Assembly (NCBI GenBank): GCA_902594745.1
Contig: CACJNF010000003.1
Span: 62,001-126,000, forward strand
Length of the DNA: 64,000 nucleotides
From: an uncultured Bacteroidota bacterium
GTDB lineage: Bacteria; Bacteroidota; Bacteroidia; Flavobacteriales; Flavobacteriaceae
Direction: 5' to 3'
Shown in pieces: positions 44,640 to 54,500 of this stretch; within the stretch, counting starts at the first letter, position 1, and each line of letters begins with the position of its first letter. A program made the translations under genes and the position numbers. Under the pieces are notes generated by a model. The model made no database searches. It saw only the letters and a list, made by a program, of their open reading frames with translations, and was not told the DNA's origin.

Positions 44640-45698
44640 TTAATCTAAGGTATTGATATTATTTAAATCCTCAAAGGCTTTTATAAGTCTTGTTTTAAAA
44701 GTCTCTTCTCCTTTTCTAAGCCATACTCTAGGGTCATAATATTTTTTGTTAGGTATGTCATCACCATCTGGATTACCTATTTGTTTCATTAAATATTCAG
44801 ACTCTCCAATCATATAATCTCTAATTCCTTCGGTAAATGCAAATTGAAGGTCTGTATCTATATTCATTTTTATAACACCATAATCTATAGCTTCCCTTAT
44901 CTCTTCAACTGAAGAACCAGAACCACCATGGAATACAAAATCAAGTGAATTAGAAGGTAAATTAAATTTTTCTGAAACAAATTCCTGTGAATTTTTTAAA
45001 ATTTTAGGAGTTAATTTCACGTTTCCTGGTTTATATACTCCATGAACATTACCAAATGCAGCAGCGATCATAAAATTATCGCTAATTGAGCTCAGCTCAG
45101 AATATGCATAGGCAACTTCTTCTGGTTGAGTATAAAGTTTAGATGAGTCAATATCAGTATTATCTACACCATCTTCTTCTCCTCCTGTTACACCTAGTTC
45201 TATCTCTAGTGTCATCTCTAAATCAGTAAGCTTCTTAAGATATTCTTTACATGTGCCTATGTTATCCTCTAATGATTCTTCCGATAAATCAATCATATGA
45301 GATGAAAATAATGGATGCCCATTTTTTTTGTAAAATACTTTACCATAATCAAGCAGTCCATCTATCCATGGTAATATACTCCTGGAACAGTGGTCGGTGT
45401 GAATTATAACCTTAGAATTATAATTATCAATTACTTTGTGTATATGATATGCACCAGCAACTGAGCCAGCAATAGAAGCTTTAAAATTTTCATTTGACAT
45501 ACCTTTACCAGCTATAAATTGAGAGCCACCATTAGAAAACTGAATAATTACTGGGCTATTTAACTCTGACGAGGTTTCTAAGACAGAATTTATAGTATTG
45601 TTTCCTGATACGTTAATCGCAGGTAATGCAAACTTTTTTTCTTTAGCGAGATTAAATAATTTTTGGTTTTCTTTTCCGTAGATAAAGTTATTTTTCAA
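44640..45698 (-). CDS. fbaA: Fructose-bisphosphate aldolase, class II
   Basis: A zinc-dependent aldolase that cleaves or forms fructose-1,6-bisphosphate. The 352 residues (from TTG at 45698) show [15 protein letters not shown], the zinc ligands in HTDHCSRSI (about 100-108), NVHGVYKPG and FHGGSGSS. The frame is open up to 45764, but those extra 22 residues resemble nothing in the family and overlap tamL, so the TTG start ([15 protein letters not shown]) is chosen. That leaves 43 bases to the tamL stop. Confidence 0.93.
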   Translation of the reverse strand: MKNNFIYGKENQKLFNLAKEKKFALPAINVSGNNTINSVLETSSELNSPVIIQFSNGGSQFIAGKGMSNENFKASIAGSVAGAYHIHKVIDNYNSKVIIHTDHCSRSILPWIDGLLDYGKVFYKKNGHPLFSSHMIDLSEESLEDNIGTCKEYLKKLTDLEMTLEIELGVTGGEEDGVDNTDIDSSKLYTQPEEVAYAYSELSSISDNFMIAAAFGNVHGVYKPGNVKLTPKILKNSQEFVSEKFNLPSNSLDFVFHGGSGSSVEEIREAIDYGVIKMNIDTDLQFAFTEGIRDYMIGESEYLMKQIGNPDGDDIPNKKYYDPRVWLRKGEETFKTRLIKAFEDLNNINTLD

Positions 45699-45741
45699 AA
45701 TATTTTTTTTGTTAATTTTTTCAAAAGTATTAAACTTATTC

Positions 45742-48255
45742 CTAAAATGGGTAATTAATACCAATATTAAATACTGCTTTTCTTAAAGTAAAATCATTAA
45801 ACCATCTTTCACTCTTTTCTCTTGCAGGATTGTATGTTTTAAAGCCAGCATCAAGTCTTAAAACAAAGAAATTCAAATCATATCTAAGTCCAACTCCTGA
45901 ACCAATTGCAAGCTCTTCTAGATCTGAAAAACTATCAAATGTCATTGAGCTATCATTTACATTATCATTTAAGTTCCAAATATTTCCAACATCAATAAAG
46001 AAGGCGCCATTCAACTTACCACTGATTTTACTCCTATATTCCAGATTAAACGCAATTTTAAAATTAGCTTCATTAAACTCATTTATATTGTTACTGCTTC
46101 CAGGTCCTAGTTTATATGCTTTCCAAGCCCTATTGTCATTTGATCCTCCTGCGTAATATGATCTTGTAAATGGGATATAATCAGAGTTTCCATATGGCAT
46201 AGCTACCCCAGAGAATGCTCTGAATGCAATTATATCACCTTTATTTAAAAGTAGGTGCTTAATATAACTTATCTCAGCTTTTGTGTACTGTGAGGGTAGA
46301 ATATTAGATATCTCAACCTTACCATTAGAGTTAATATTATTGGCTCTTAATACCTCATTAAAAATATTTCCAACCATTTCTAATTTAATTCTAAGTTGGG
46401 AGAAATCTTCATCTAAAAAGTTCTCTTGCGTATTCCTGCTGATGCTTATGGAAGAACCAACTATTAAATTATTCTCAGTTAATCGCTCTTTCCTTTCTAA
46501 AATCGAATTAACATCTCTATAAAAGTCATTATTGGAGCTCAACGAAGTTTGATTATTTAATACTTGATTGATAAATATATCAGACCCTTTTGGAATTGTC
46601 AAATCTCCGTTATTATCAACCAAGGACTGGTCAATATTATATAGTGAAGAAATATAATTTAGCTTATCATATGAATTCCTGTATACATTGAAGTAATTAG
46701 ATATATTTTGATTATTAACATATTCAAAATCTAAAAGTTTAAAATTTATTTTTGATAAAATGGAAGGATTCCAATTTACCTCGTATATACCACTATAATA
46801 CTGCTTATCTAAACCAATATTTTTTTGAACTGTTGATCCAAGGATTATGTTAGTTATTGGATTCATGTCCTTTTGAATAATCTTCTCTGTATTTACAGGC
46901 AGAATTGCTCTTGGTATTCTTAGATTGATATTTCCGCCTAACTCGAATAGATTAAAAAAAGAATCATCTGGTATCCCTATATCTTTTGATGCACCTATTG
47001 AATTCTTTAAATTAATTGATAAATTTTCTGTTCCTCTGAAAATATTCCTAATATTTAGATTTGTACCGAACGAAATCCCGAAATCTTCAATATTTGAATG
47101 AGTAAAGTCTAGATCAAATCCTAGACTAAATCTGTTTCTAGGTAATAGATAAATTGATGATATCAATGAACTATCTTTCTCTTCCATTAAAATTCTAGGG
47201 TATTTAAAATTTCCAAGATTAGAGAAATATCTTGATGTCAAAATCTTATTATTTTCACTGTAATTCTCACCCTTTTTAAAGAAGATAGGTTCAGTTATTG
47301 ATTTTGGAGAATAGTTTAAACTACCCTTAGAAAAAATATTTATGCCATTATAATTTATTGAATCAGTAAATGATTCAATGTTTGATAACTCATTTAAAGA
47401 TTCTACATAAACATTAATCTGGTCAATCTTTTTAATTTCGTAATTATCATCCAGACTGGGATTAGATATGTTAAGTATAACAGGTATATTCTTAACAACA
47501 CCTGTACTGTCAATCAATACATTATAACTAATGCTTCTTTGTTGAAAGTCATATACACCATTATTTTTATATAAGGAAAAAATTCTGTCTCTCTCTAGGA
47601 GAAGTTTATTAATTGAGAAATACTCTCCTTTTTTTAAAATACTATTTTTAATATTTGCTTTGTGAAGAGAATCTAAATCCTTTGATTTAATATTCACAGT
47701 TATGGAATCTAGTAAATATCTGTCATTAGTTTTTACTCTGTATTTTACTTTTGCTTGGTTGTTTTCAATAATAGTATCATAGTTAACTTCTGAATCAAAA
47801 TACCCTATGTTATTATAAAACTGTTTAAGTCTTCTAATATTTTCAATATAATTAATGTCTGAGAGTCCTACAGGTTCTTGTCCAAGTCCTTTTAAAAAAT
47901 TATTAAATGATTTGTTGTACCTCTTAAGTTGAGTAATTTGTTTTTGAGAAATAAGTTTTGTTAAACGATTTTCTCTATTATTTTTTTTCAGCCATACATC
48001 AAATTTTTCATCTGGATTCTGACTTGCAAGGTTATTTATTGCAATACCCAGAGGATATCCTAGAAATTTATTAATCGGAGATGGTTGAATAAGAAGACTA
48101 ACTGGGTCTCTTTTTATGATACTATCATTTACTTCAAAGACATTCTCAACAAGTATAGGGTCTTCAAAATTTTCATAAATCCTTGTGCTACAGCTACTTA
48201 TAAAAAGATAAATAACAGTTACAGAAAGAGTTAATGAGCTTTTAGTAAAAGGCAA
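45742..48255 (-). CDS. tamL: TamA/BamA-family outer membrane lipoprotein (TamL)
   Basis: An Omp85-family protein of 837 residues. Unlike BamA it has a lipoprotein signal, with lipobox FISSC (Cys near 22), which is the mark of TamL in Bacteroidota. The N-terminal half (about 110-360) contains POTRA-like repeats (IRRLKQFYNNIGYFDSEV ... LLERDRIFSLYKNNGVYDF). The C-terminal half is a barrel ending in an aromatic residue (INYPF), with FTRSYYAGGSNDNRAWKAYKLGPG as the L6-type motif. It probably assembles outer membrane proteins with TamB, which is not in the window. The start appears to be TTG. Confidence 0.88.
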   Translation of the reverse strand: MPFTKSSLTLSVTVIYLFISSCSTRIYENFEDPILVENVFEVNDSIIKRDPVSLLIQPSPINKFLGYPLGIAINNLASQNPDEKFDVWLKKNNRENRLTKLISQKQITQLKRYNKSFNNFLKGLGQEPVGLSDINYIENIRRLKQFYNNIGYFDSEVNYDTIIENNQAKVKYRVKTNDRYLLDSITVNIKSKDLDSLHKANIKNSILKKGEYFSINKLLLERDRIFSLYKNNGVYDFQQRSISYNVLIDSTGVVKNIPVILNISNPSLDDNYEIKKIDQINVYVESLNELSNIESFTDSINYNGINIFSKGSLNYSPKSITEPIFFKKGENYSENNKILTSRYFSNLGNFKYPRILMEEKDSSLISSIYLLPRNRFSLGFDLDFTHSNIEDFGISFGTNLNIRNIFRGTENLSINLKNSIGASKDIGIPDDSFFNLFELGGNINLRIPRAILPVNTEKIIQKDMNPITNIILGSTVQKNIGLDKQYYSGIYEVNWNPSILSKINFKLLDFEYVNNQNISNYFNVYRNSYDKLNYISSLYNIDQSLVDNNGDLTIPKGSDIFINQVLNNQTSLSSNNDFYRDVNSILERKERLTENNLIVGSSISISRNTQENFLDEDFSQLRIKLEMVGNIFNEVLRANNINSNGKVEISNILPSQYTKAEISYIKHLLLNKGDIIAFRAFSGVAMPYGNSDYIPFTRSYYAGGSNDNRAWKAYKLGPGSSNNINEFNEANFKIAFNLEYRSKISGKLNGAFFIDVGNIWNLNDNVNDSSMTFDSFSDLEELAIGSGVGLRYDLNFFVLRLDAGFKTYNPAREKSERWFNDFTLRKAVFNIGINYPF

Positions 48256-48287
48256 ACCTAATTTTTTACTAAATTACGTTTTTTAGA

Positions 48288-49028
48288 TCAATAATTTCTC
48301 TGTCTAACTACTTCAAAAATTACTGCAGATAATGCTGAGGATACATTCAGCGAATCAATATTTCTACTAATAGGAATTTTAATTATATTATCAGATAATT
48401 TTAAAATCCCTTTACTAATTCCTTTATCCTCAGATCCTAAAATCAATCCTATTGATTTTTTATAATTAACATCGTAAATAGTATTAGTAGCTTTCTCTGA
48501 CAAGCTAAATATGCTAACATCTAGAGAATTAAGATGTATTATCGCATCTTTAAGATTATTAACTCTAGCAATTGGAATTTTAAATACCGCACCAGCTGAT
48601 GTTTTAACAACATCTGAGTTAATAGGAGCAGAGTTATTTTGAGATATTATTATTCCTGAGACATTAGCAGCTAATGAAGTCCTTATTATGGCCCCAAAAT
48701 TTCTAGTGTCTGTTATTCCATCAAGTAAAAGATATGTTAGGTTCTCTTTCTCATTGTAAGTATTTGAGATTAAGTCCTCAAGAGATATAAGTGATACAGG
48801 AGAAAGAATTGCTACTGCACCTTGATGATTTTTGCTTTTATACTTATTAAATTTTTCTTTGGGAACGAATGAAAATTTTATATTATTTTTTTCTAACTGA
48901 TTAATTAGGGATCTAAATAAGCTACTAGTAGATGCAGACTTTATTAAATATACTTTTGATATTTCCTTTGATGCATCTATTGCTTCAATAATACTTCTTA
49001 TACCGTATATTTCTATTTGCTTGTCCAT
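48288..49028 (-). CDS. rlmB: 23S rRNA (guanosine2251-2'-O)-methyltransferase RlmB (SpoU/TrmH family)
   Basis: A SPOUT methyltransferase of 246 residues, probably modifying 23S rRNA G2251. The N-terminal substrate domain (EIYGIRSIIEAID, HQGAVAI) precedes the knotted domain with motif 1 DTRNFGAIIRTSLAAN, motif 2 LILGSEDKGISK and motif 3 IPISRNIDSLNVSSALS. The ATG lies only 4 bases downstream of the U tract of a terminator. It probably shares transcripts with tamL, 32 bases downstream. Confidence 0.9.
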   Translation of the reverse strand: MDKQIEIYGIRSIIEAIDASKEISKVYLIKSASTSSLFRSLINQLEKNNIKFSFVPKEKFNKYKSKNHQGAVAILSPVSLISLEDLISNTYNEKENLTYLLLDGITDTRNFGAIIRTSLAANVSGIIISQNNSAPINSDVVKTSAGAVFKIPIARVNNLKDAIIHLNSLDVSIFSLSEKATNTIYDVNYKKSIGLILGSEDKGISKGILKLSDNIIKIPISRNIDSLNVSSALSAVIFEVVRQRNY

Positions 49029-49032
49029 ATGT

Positions 49033-49064
49033 AAAAAAAAAAGGAGGTTTAAAAAAACCTCCTT
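49033..49064 (-). terminator. Intrinsic terminator after the SusCD-lipoprotein operon
   Basis: On the minus strand AAGGAGGTTT (49064-49055) pairs perfectly with AAACCTCCTT (49050-49041) over a 4-base loop, and a run of ten T follows directly (49042-49033, sharing the last stem bases). It starts 22 bases after the lipoprotein stop codon. It ends 4 bases before the rlmB ATG. Confidence 0.92.
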
Positions 49065-49086
49065 TTATTAGTATTGACTAATCAAA

Positions 49087-49956
49087 TTACTGACAAATGT
49101 TCATAGCCTTGAATCCAACTGCAGGACTTGTTCCGTCCGATAAAGCAGTTTGAGATCCAGAACCATCTAAACCTGTCCAGTTAACTTGATAAGTAATCTC
49201 ACTATCCCAGTCTCCTGATGTAAATGCGAAACCGAAAGTTGAAGTACCAGCTGGAACTGTGAACGAAGTTGTTCCGTCAGTTCCTGAAACAGTCCATGAT
49301 GTAGTTACACCATCGATTGTCCACTCAAGCGTAGCACCATTCCAACCATCTCCCCAACTGTCCTGACCTGTAATTGTGTAAACACCAGGTACAGCACCAG
49401 TATTGTTTGCATCAAATCTACATCCAATTACAATTGGATATTGATATGGAGATCTGAAATATGAACCTGTCATAGATCCAGTAACGTTTGTTCTTGAGAA
49501 ACTTCTTCCATCAGTAAGATTTAATTGAAATCTTACTGTTACGACATCATTACCTCTAAAGCTACCAACTCCAAGTGCACCAAGTGCTTGAGTTAGTGAT
49601 ATAGATATGTCGAATCTAGGAAGACCTACAGGACCATCGTACATTTCAGATCTATTAATAGTCTGATATAATACTTCAGCACCTGAGTTAAACTTCAAGT
49701 AAACTTCAACATTTTGAGTTAAACCACCCATTTCTGAGTCGTGTGGCTCAAGAGTCCAGTTAACTACTGAAGTTCCTGGAGTAGCAGCTTGGTATTCACC
49801 TGACTTAGATATTTGTCTAAGTGCAGCTCCTTGCTCATACTCTTTAAGCATGTAGTCAGTCATCATCTCGTAACCTCCATACTCATCAGAAGAAAATTCT
49901 TTTGAACATGAAACTACTAGAGTAATTAAACTAAGATATATAAATAATTTTTTCAT
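49087..49956 (-). CDS. Unrecognised surface lipoprotein downstream of susCD
   Basis: A 289-residue lipoprotein that I cannot assign to a family. The signal peptide ends in lipobox LVVSC (Cys near 17) followed by SKEF, which resembles the acidic export signal that sends Bacteroidota lipoproteins to the cell surface. The N-terminal two thirds are beta-rich (about 60-190). The C-terminal part (about 195-289) begins with DSWGDGWNGATL, a motif I recall from secreted flavobacterial proteins, possibly calcium- or ligand-binding. It takes the SusE-like third position after susC and susD (12-base gap) and likely helps bind the same substrate. A strong terminator follows. Confidence 0.75.
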   Translation of the reverse strand: MKKLFIYLSLITLVVSCSKEFSSDEYGGYEMMTDYMLKEYEQGAALRQISKSGEYQAATPGTSVVNWTLEPHDSEMGGLTQNVEVYLKFNSGAEVLYQTINRSEMYDGPVGLPRFDISISLTQALGALGVGSFRGNDVVTVRFQLNLTDGRSFSRTNVTGSMTGSYFRSPYQYPIVIGCRFDANNTGAVPGVYTITGQDSWGDGWNGATLEWTIDGVTTSWTVSGTDGTTSFTVPAGTSTFGFAFTSGDWDSEITYQVNWTGLDGSGSQTALSDGTSPAVGFKAMNICQ

Positions 49957-49968
49957 GATAATTTAGTT

Positions 49969-51573
49969 TTAGTCGACCGCTGGTCCGTTAGTATTCCAAA
50001 ATACTCTTCCTGTTAAATCAGATTTCTGAGTAACATTAGAGTTGTTAGCCGCATAATTTTGTGGATACCACATTGATACAGGGAATGGCCCTGGATCTGG
50101 CTCAACCGTTGGTTGAAGATTCTTTGGATATCCATTTCTTCTATAAGAATTATATGCATCTGTTCCGTTACCTCTTTGAGTCTTCCATAGTTCTTCAGCC
50201 CAAAGCTCAAGCTTTGCGTCTAAAGTACTAGCAGCTGTCCAATCAGCAGCAAAGGCTGCAATATATGCATCCGCTGTTGCCGCGTCCATTGCTGGAGCTC
50301 CTGGTATATCATCTACTTTATTCAAGTTTGCAGTAATACCAGCAAGAGTCGATGTAGTTGGATCACCACCTGTCATAACAGCTACCTCAGCATCTAAGAA
50401 ATGCATTAATGCAGCAGATACAACTGGAGTAATACCAGCACCACCTAAACCGTCACCGTTTCCAAGTGCGCTATAGCTAGAGTCATCATAAGCACCACCT
50501 GCAGGGTATACACCCATTAGTGTTCTTTTGAATCCATCTGGTGGAATACCTTCATCGTTACCGTGATCTCTTCCCCAATATCCTTCAGGAAGGTTACAGT
50601 ATAATCCGTATGCTATTCTGTGTGGCTCAATATAGTAACCAGGAGCAGAACATTCTAAACTAACCTCATCAGAAGGACCATCCTTTCCAGGAGTATATTG
50701 TACCTGTCTGTAGTACATGTAGTTTATTCTTGGATCTCTCATACCATTTCTACCTTGCATCATCAGGTTCATCATCCAGTTAGGCTGATAATCACCTGCA
50801 CCAGTATTGGTGTAGTTGTAAGTATAGATAGGATGTCTTGTATCTGGGTTTACTTCATTAGTACCCCAAGAAAATTCGAAATCATCTGAATTATCTGTAA
50901 TATAATTTGTAATAGAGCTGTATGAACTATATTCACCTAAATTAAGGTAAGCTCTTTTCTTAATACTGTTTGCAGCTTTAACCCAACCAGCAGCACTACC
51001 ACCATAGTACATATCGTACTGAGGTGCTACACCACCTGCATTAAAGTTACCAATTGCAGCATCAAGAAGAGCAATTGCAGCATTGTAAACAGATGCTCCT
51101 GAATCAGCAGCTGGGTTAAGGTTTTCAGAACCTTTTAATGCCTCGCTATATGGTACATCACCGAAGTAATCTACTAGAGTCATTAAAATGTACGCCTGCA
51201 TAACCTGCCCCATACCAACATAGTATGTTAAGCCGTTTTCTTCAGCAATTACGTTCATTACTCTTATATCCTCCATCATTCCTTGGTAGGCACTTGACCA
51301 TAAACCAGAGAATGAACCAGGACCATAATTGTCTCTATATAATCTGTCACCACCCATGTGAGCAACTCTTGTAAGTCTTCCACCTACAGCACCCATACCA
51401 TCAACAAAACGAGCAAAATCCTCTTGAATGTTGTTGATAAATAAGTCAGCACTTGCTTGTTCTGGACTTAAAGCGTTAGGGTTAGAAGTTAAATCTAACT
51501 CAGTTGTTTCACATGAACTTAGAACTAGTAAGCTAGTTAAAGCTAAAATCGAAAGTTTGTTTAAAGTTTTCAT
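49969..51573 (-). CDS. SusD/RagB-family nutrient-binding outer membrane lipoprotein (SusD-like_2 type)
   Basis: SusD-like protein of 534 residues that forms the lid over its SusC partner and captures substrate at the cell surface. Lipobox LVLSSC (Cys near 21), then TPR-like helices typical of the family: NPNALSPEQ, GLWSSAYQGMMEDIRVMN, AYILMTLVDYFGDVPYSEAL and AVMTGG late. The C-terminus ends KSDLTGRVFWNTNGPAVD with WYPQNY, as in the SusD-like_2 group (PF12771 by memory). The substrate is unknown. Codon use and GC are higher than in flanking genes. Confidence 0.9.
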   Translation of the reverse strand: MKTLNKLSILALTSLLVLSSCETTELDLTSNPNALSPEQASADLFINNIQEDFARFVDGMGAVGGRLTRVAHMGGDRLYRDNYGPGSFSGLWSSAYQGMMEDIRVMNVIAEENGLTYYVGMGQVMQAYILMTLVDYFGDVPYSEALKGSENLNPAADSGASVYNAAIALLDAAIGNFNAGGVAPQYDMYYGGSAAGWVKAANSIKKRAYLNLGEYSSYSSITNYITDNSDDFEFSWGTNEVNPDTRHPIYTYNYTNTGAGDYQPNWMMNLMMQGRNGMRDPRINYMYYRQVQYTPGKDGPSDEVSLECSAPGYYIEPHRIAYGLYCNLPEGYWGRDHGNDEGIPPDGFKRTLMGVYPAGGAYDDSSYSALGNGDGLGGAGITPVVSAALMHFLDAEVAVMTGGDPTTSTLAGITANLNKVDDIPGAPAMDAATADAYIAAFAADWTAASTLDAKLELWAEELWKTQRGNGTDAYNSYRRNGYPKNLQPTVEPDPGPFPVSMWYPQNYAANNSNVTQKSDLTGRVFWNTNGPAVD

Positions 51574-51599
51574 AATATTTTAATTTATTGATTTAGGGA

Positions 51600-54500
51600 T
51601 TAAAAAGTTAATTTTAAACTTACACCATACCTTCTTGCACTAACACCGTTGAAGTATTCAAAACCAGAACCATTACCAACACCTAAACCGGCGATGTTTG
51701 GATCATAGTTAATACCATCAGGTGTATTGTAAGCATCATACCAAAGGTTGAAACCTTGTGCAGAAATTGAAGCCGCTCCAAATGGAGTTTTATCTAACCA
51801 AGAACTAGGTATATCATAAGTAAGTGATACTTCACTTAATCTTAATACACTAGCATCCCAAGTTCTTAACTCGTCACCTCCTAAAATAAGGTTACCGAAG
51901 TAAGTTGTTGCGTTATCGATCATTTTGTTGTTAGGAGAACCATCTGCTAGAACACCTGGTAAAATATAAGGTAACTCTCTGTCTAATGTGTCAGTAGTAA
52001 TACCTCTACCAAGAAGTGTCATGATGAAACTTGAATACATATCTCCACCAATAGATGCGTTAAATAGGACATTAAGAGATAAATTTCCATAAGTAATAGT
52101 GTTTCCAATGTTCGCAATGAAATCAGGGTTACTATCACCAATTAATGCATACTTATTAGTTTTATAGTTAGTATCGTTATTTGTTCTATAACTACCAGAA
52201 GCGTCAACTAATGGTCTACCTGAATCATCTCTTGCTACAGAAGTACCAATCATAGATGTTAATGGAAGACCAGGAATTGCAGCGTTTCCTCTTGTAGAGA
52301 ATCCAGCGTAAACAATTTGATCAGTGTTTTGACCTAAATCTTCAACGATTGCTTGGTTAGTAGTATAGTTAACTGAAGTATTCCAGTTAAACTTATCACC
52401 TCTAATCCAATCAGCGTTAAGATCTACCTCCCAACCAGTTGCACTAATTTCACCAATGTTTGTTCTTGTAGAAGTATATCCAGTTGATGGGTCAAGTGGT
52501 TGAGTAATAATTAAATCAGTAGTCTGTCTGTTAAAGTAAGAGATCTCAGCAGATAATCTATTATCAAATAAATTAGCCTCTAATCCAAACTCAAGCTCAG
52601 CAAGTAACTCAGGCTTTAATCCAGTGTTACCTAATTGTGAACCAGTAGTGTTAGTAATTACTTCAACACCATCTACTTTAAAATCTTTAGTATTTAGACT
52701 AAGGGTAGATGCAATCGGATATCCTCCTGGATATGTTGCAGATGTACCGTAACTAGCTCTAACTTTTAAGAAGTCAATTGGTAAATTACCGAAGTCTAAA
52801 ACAGAAGTTGGCACGAAAGATATACTTGCAGATGGGTAAGTAATAGATCTATTTTCTTCTGATAGGTTAGATACCCAATCAGTTCTAGATGCTAAAGTAA
52901 AATACAAGTAGTCTTGGTAATCAAATGCAGCTTGTGCAAATACCCCAAGTACGTTTCTTCTAGAGTAAAATTCAATTTCTTCTTGTGAGTTAAAGTTATA
53001 ATGTCTTAATACGTTAAATACGTTTTGTCCTGTACTTCTAACACCGTTTCTGTCGTATTCTCTACCAACAGATTCAGCACCAGCGTTAAATGTTACAGAC
53101 CAGTCATCATCAAGTTCAAAGTCACCGTTTATAGTTACCTGGTGGTTAAATATTGTTGAAGTGTTATTCCACTTTTCATATAAACCAGACTGAACCTCAA
53201 GGTTACCATCTTGTCCACCTTTGTTTTGATAACTTGTGTTATCCTCACTATATACGTCGTAACCGTAACTATATCTTAAATTTAAGTTATCAGAGATATC
53301 ATACTGTGCTGATACACCACCAAAAACCCTGTGAGTCATCTGAGCATCTCCAGTATTGTTAACAGTCCATAGTGGGTGTTGAATACCATTTGATGATCTA
53401 TAATAAATTGATGCTCCAGTAATTGGGTGAGCATATGGAAGTTGAGCTATACCAATAGATCTTGGTGTATAGAAAACGTTACCATATAATGATGAATCTG
53501 AAGAACCACTACTATATGCCGCAGCAATAGGAGGGGTTTTAAAGTCAGTTGCAGTATAGTTTAGTGTACCGTTTACAGTAATTTTGTTTGATAAAACTGC
53601 TCTACCACCGAAACTCAATGCGTTTCTTCTTAGAGTGTTTCCAGGAGTAAATCCTTTATCATCTAAATTACCATAGTTAACGTTATAAGAAACTTTACCG
53701 TCATCACTTTGACCTCTGAAGTTAATGTTTGTGTTAACAATTTCTCCTGGCTGGAATAAATCACCAACACTGTCATAAGGCTTCCATTCCCAAAGAGAAT
53801 CCATAGATAAACCTAATAAAGGTAAAAGATCTCTTGAAAGGAATCTAGCATTTAAGTTACTGTTATATGGGTGCTTAAGGAATCCAGGCTGACCTGAAAC
53901 TGTTCCGTTAATAGCGCTTTGTCTTCCCCATCCAGCAGGTCCTTCTTCATCGAAGCTTGGCCCCCAGTTAGAAAAGAACCAACCAAAGTTTTGGTTGAAC
54001 CCATTACCATATTGCATCTGAAAGTCTGGTTTCATAGCTAACTCATTAGTGAAGTAAGATGTATTAACAGTTACCTCATTCTTTTGAGCTCTAGTACCAG
54101 CACCAGTAGTTCCGGATTTAGTAGTAATTAAAATTACACCGTTTCTACCTTGCGATCCATAAAGTGTAGCAGCAGCTAAACCTTTAAGAACGTTTACAGA
54201 TTCAATATTATTAGGATCTAGATCTAGGAATCTTGACGAACCATTGTTACCTGATGTGAAACTACCCATAGCGTTTGTATCACTTTGGAAAGGTACACCA
54301 TCAACAACAAATAATGGTTGGTTACTTGAACTAAAGGTACTTAAACCTCTAATTACAACACTTGTTCCTGATCCAGAAATACCACCTTGATTTGTTACCT
54401 GTACACCAGAAGCTTTACCAGAAAGTACACGCGCAACATCACCAGATGCCCTGTTCTCAATTTGAGTGTTGTCAACTTCAGATACAGCATATCCAAGTGC

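Noticed and set aside
48253-48260. TAGGTTTG on the minus strand as a promoter of tamL
   Set aside because: It fits TAnnTTTG, but its last three bases are the proposed TTG start codon. With rlmB ending 32 bases upstream, read-through is simpler, unless tamL starts further downstream.
49041-49047. AAGGAGG upstream of rlmB as a Shine-Dalgarno site
   Set aside because: On the rlmB strand this motif is the first arm of the terminator (49064-49058), about 30 bases from the ATG and buried in the stem; other genes in the window do not use such sites.
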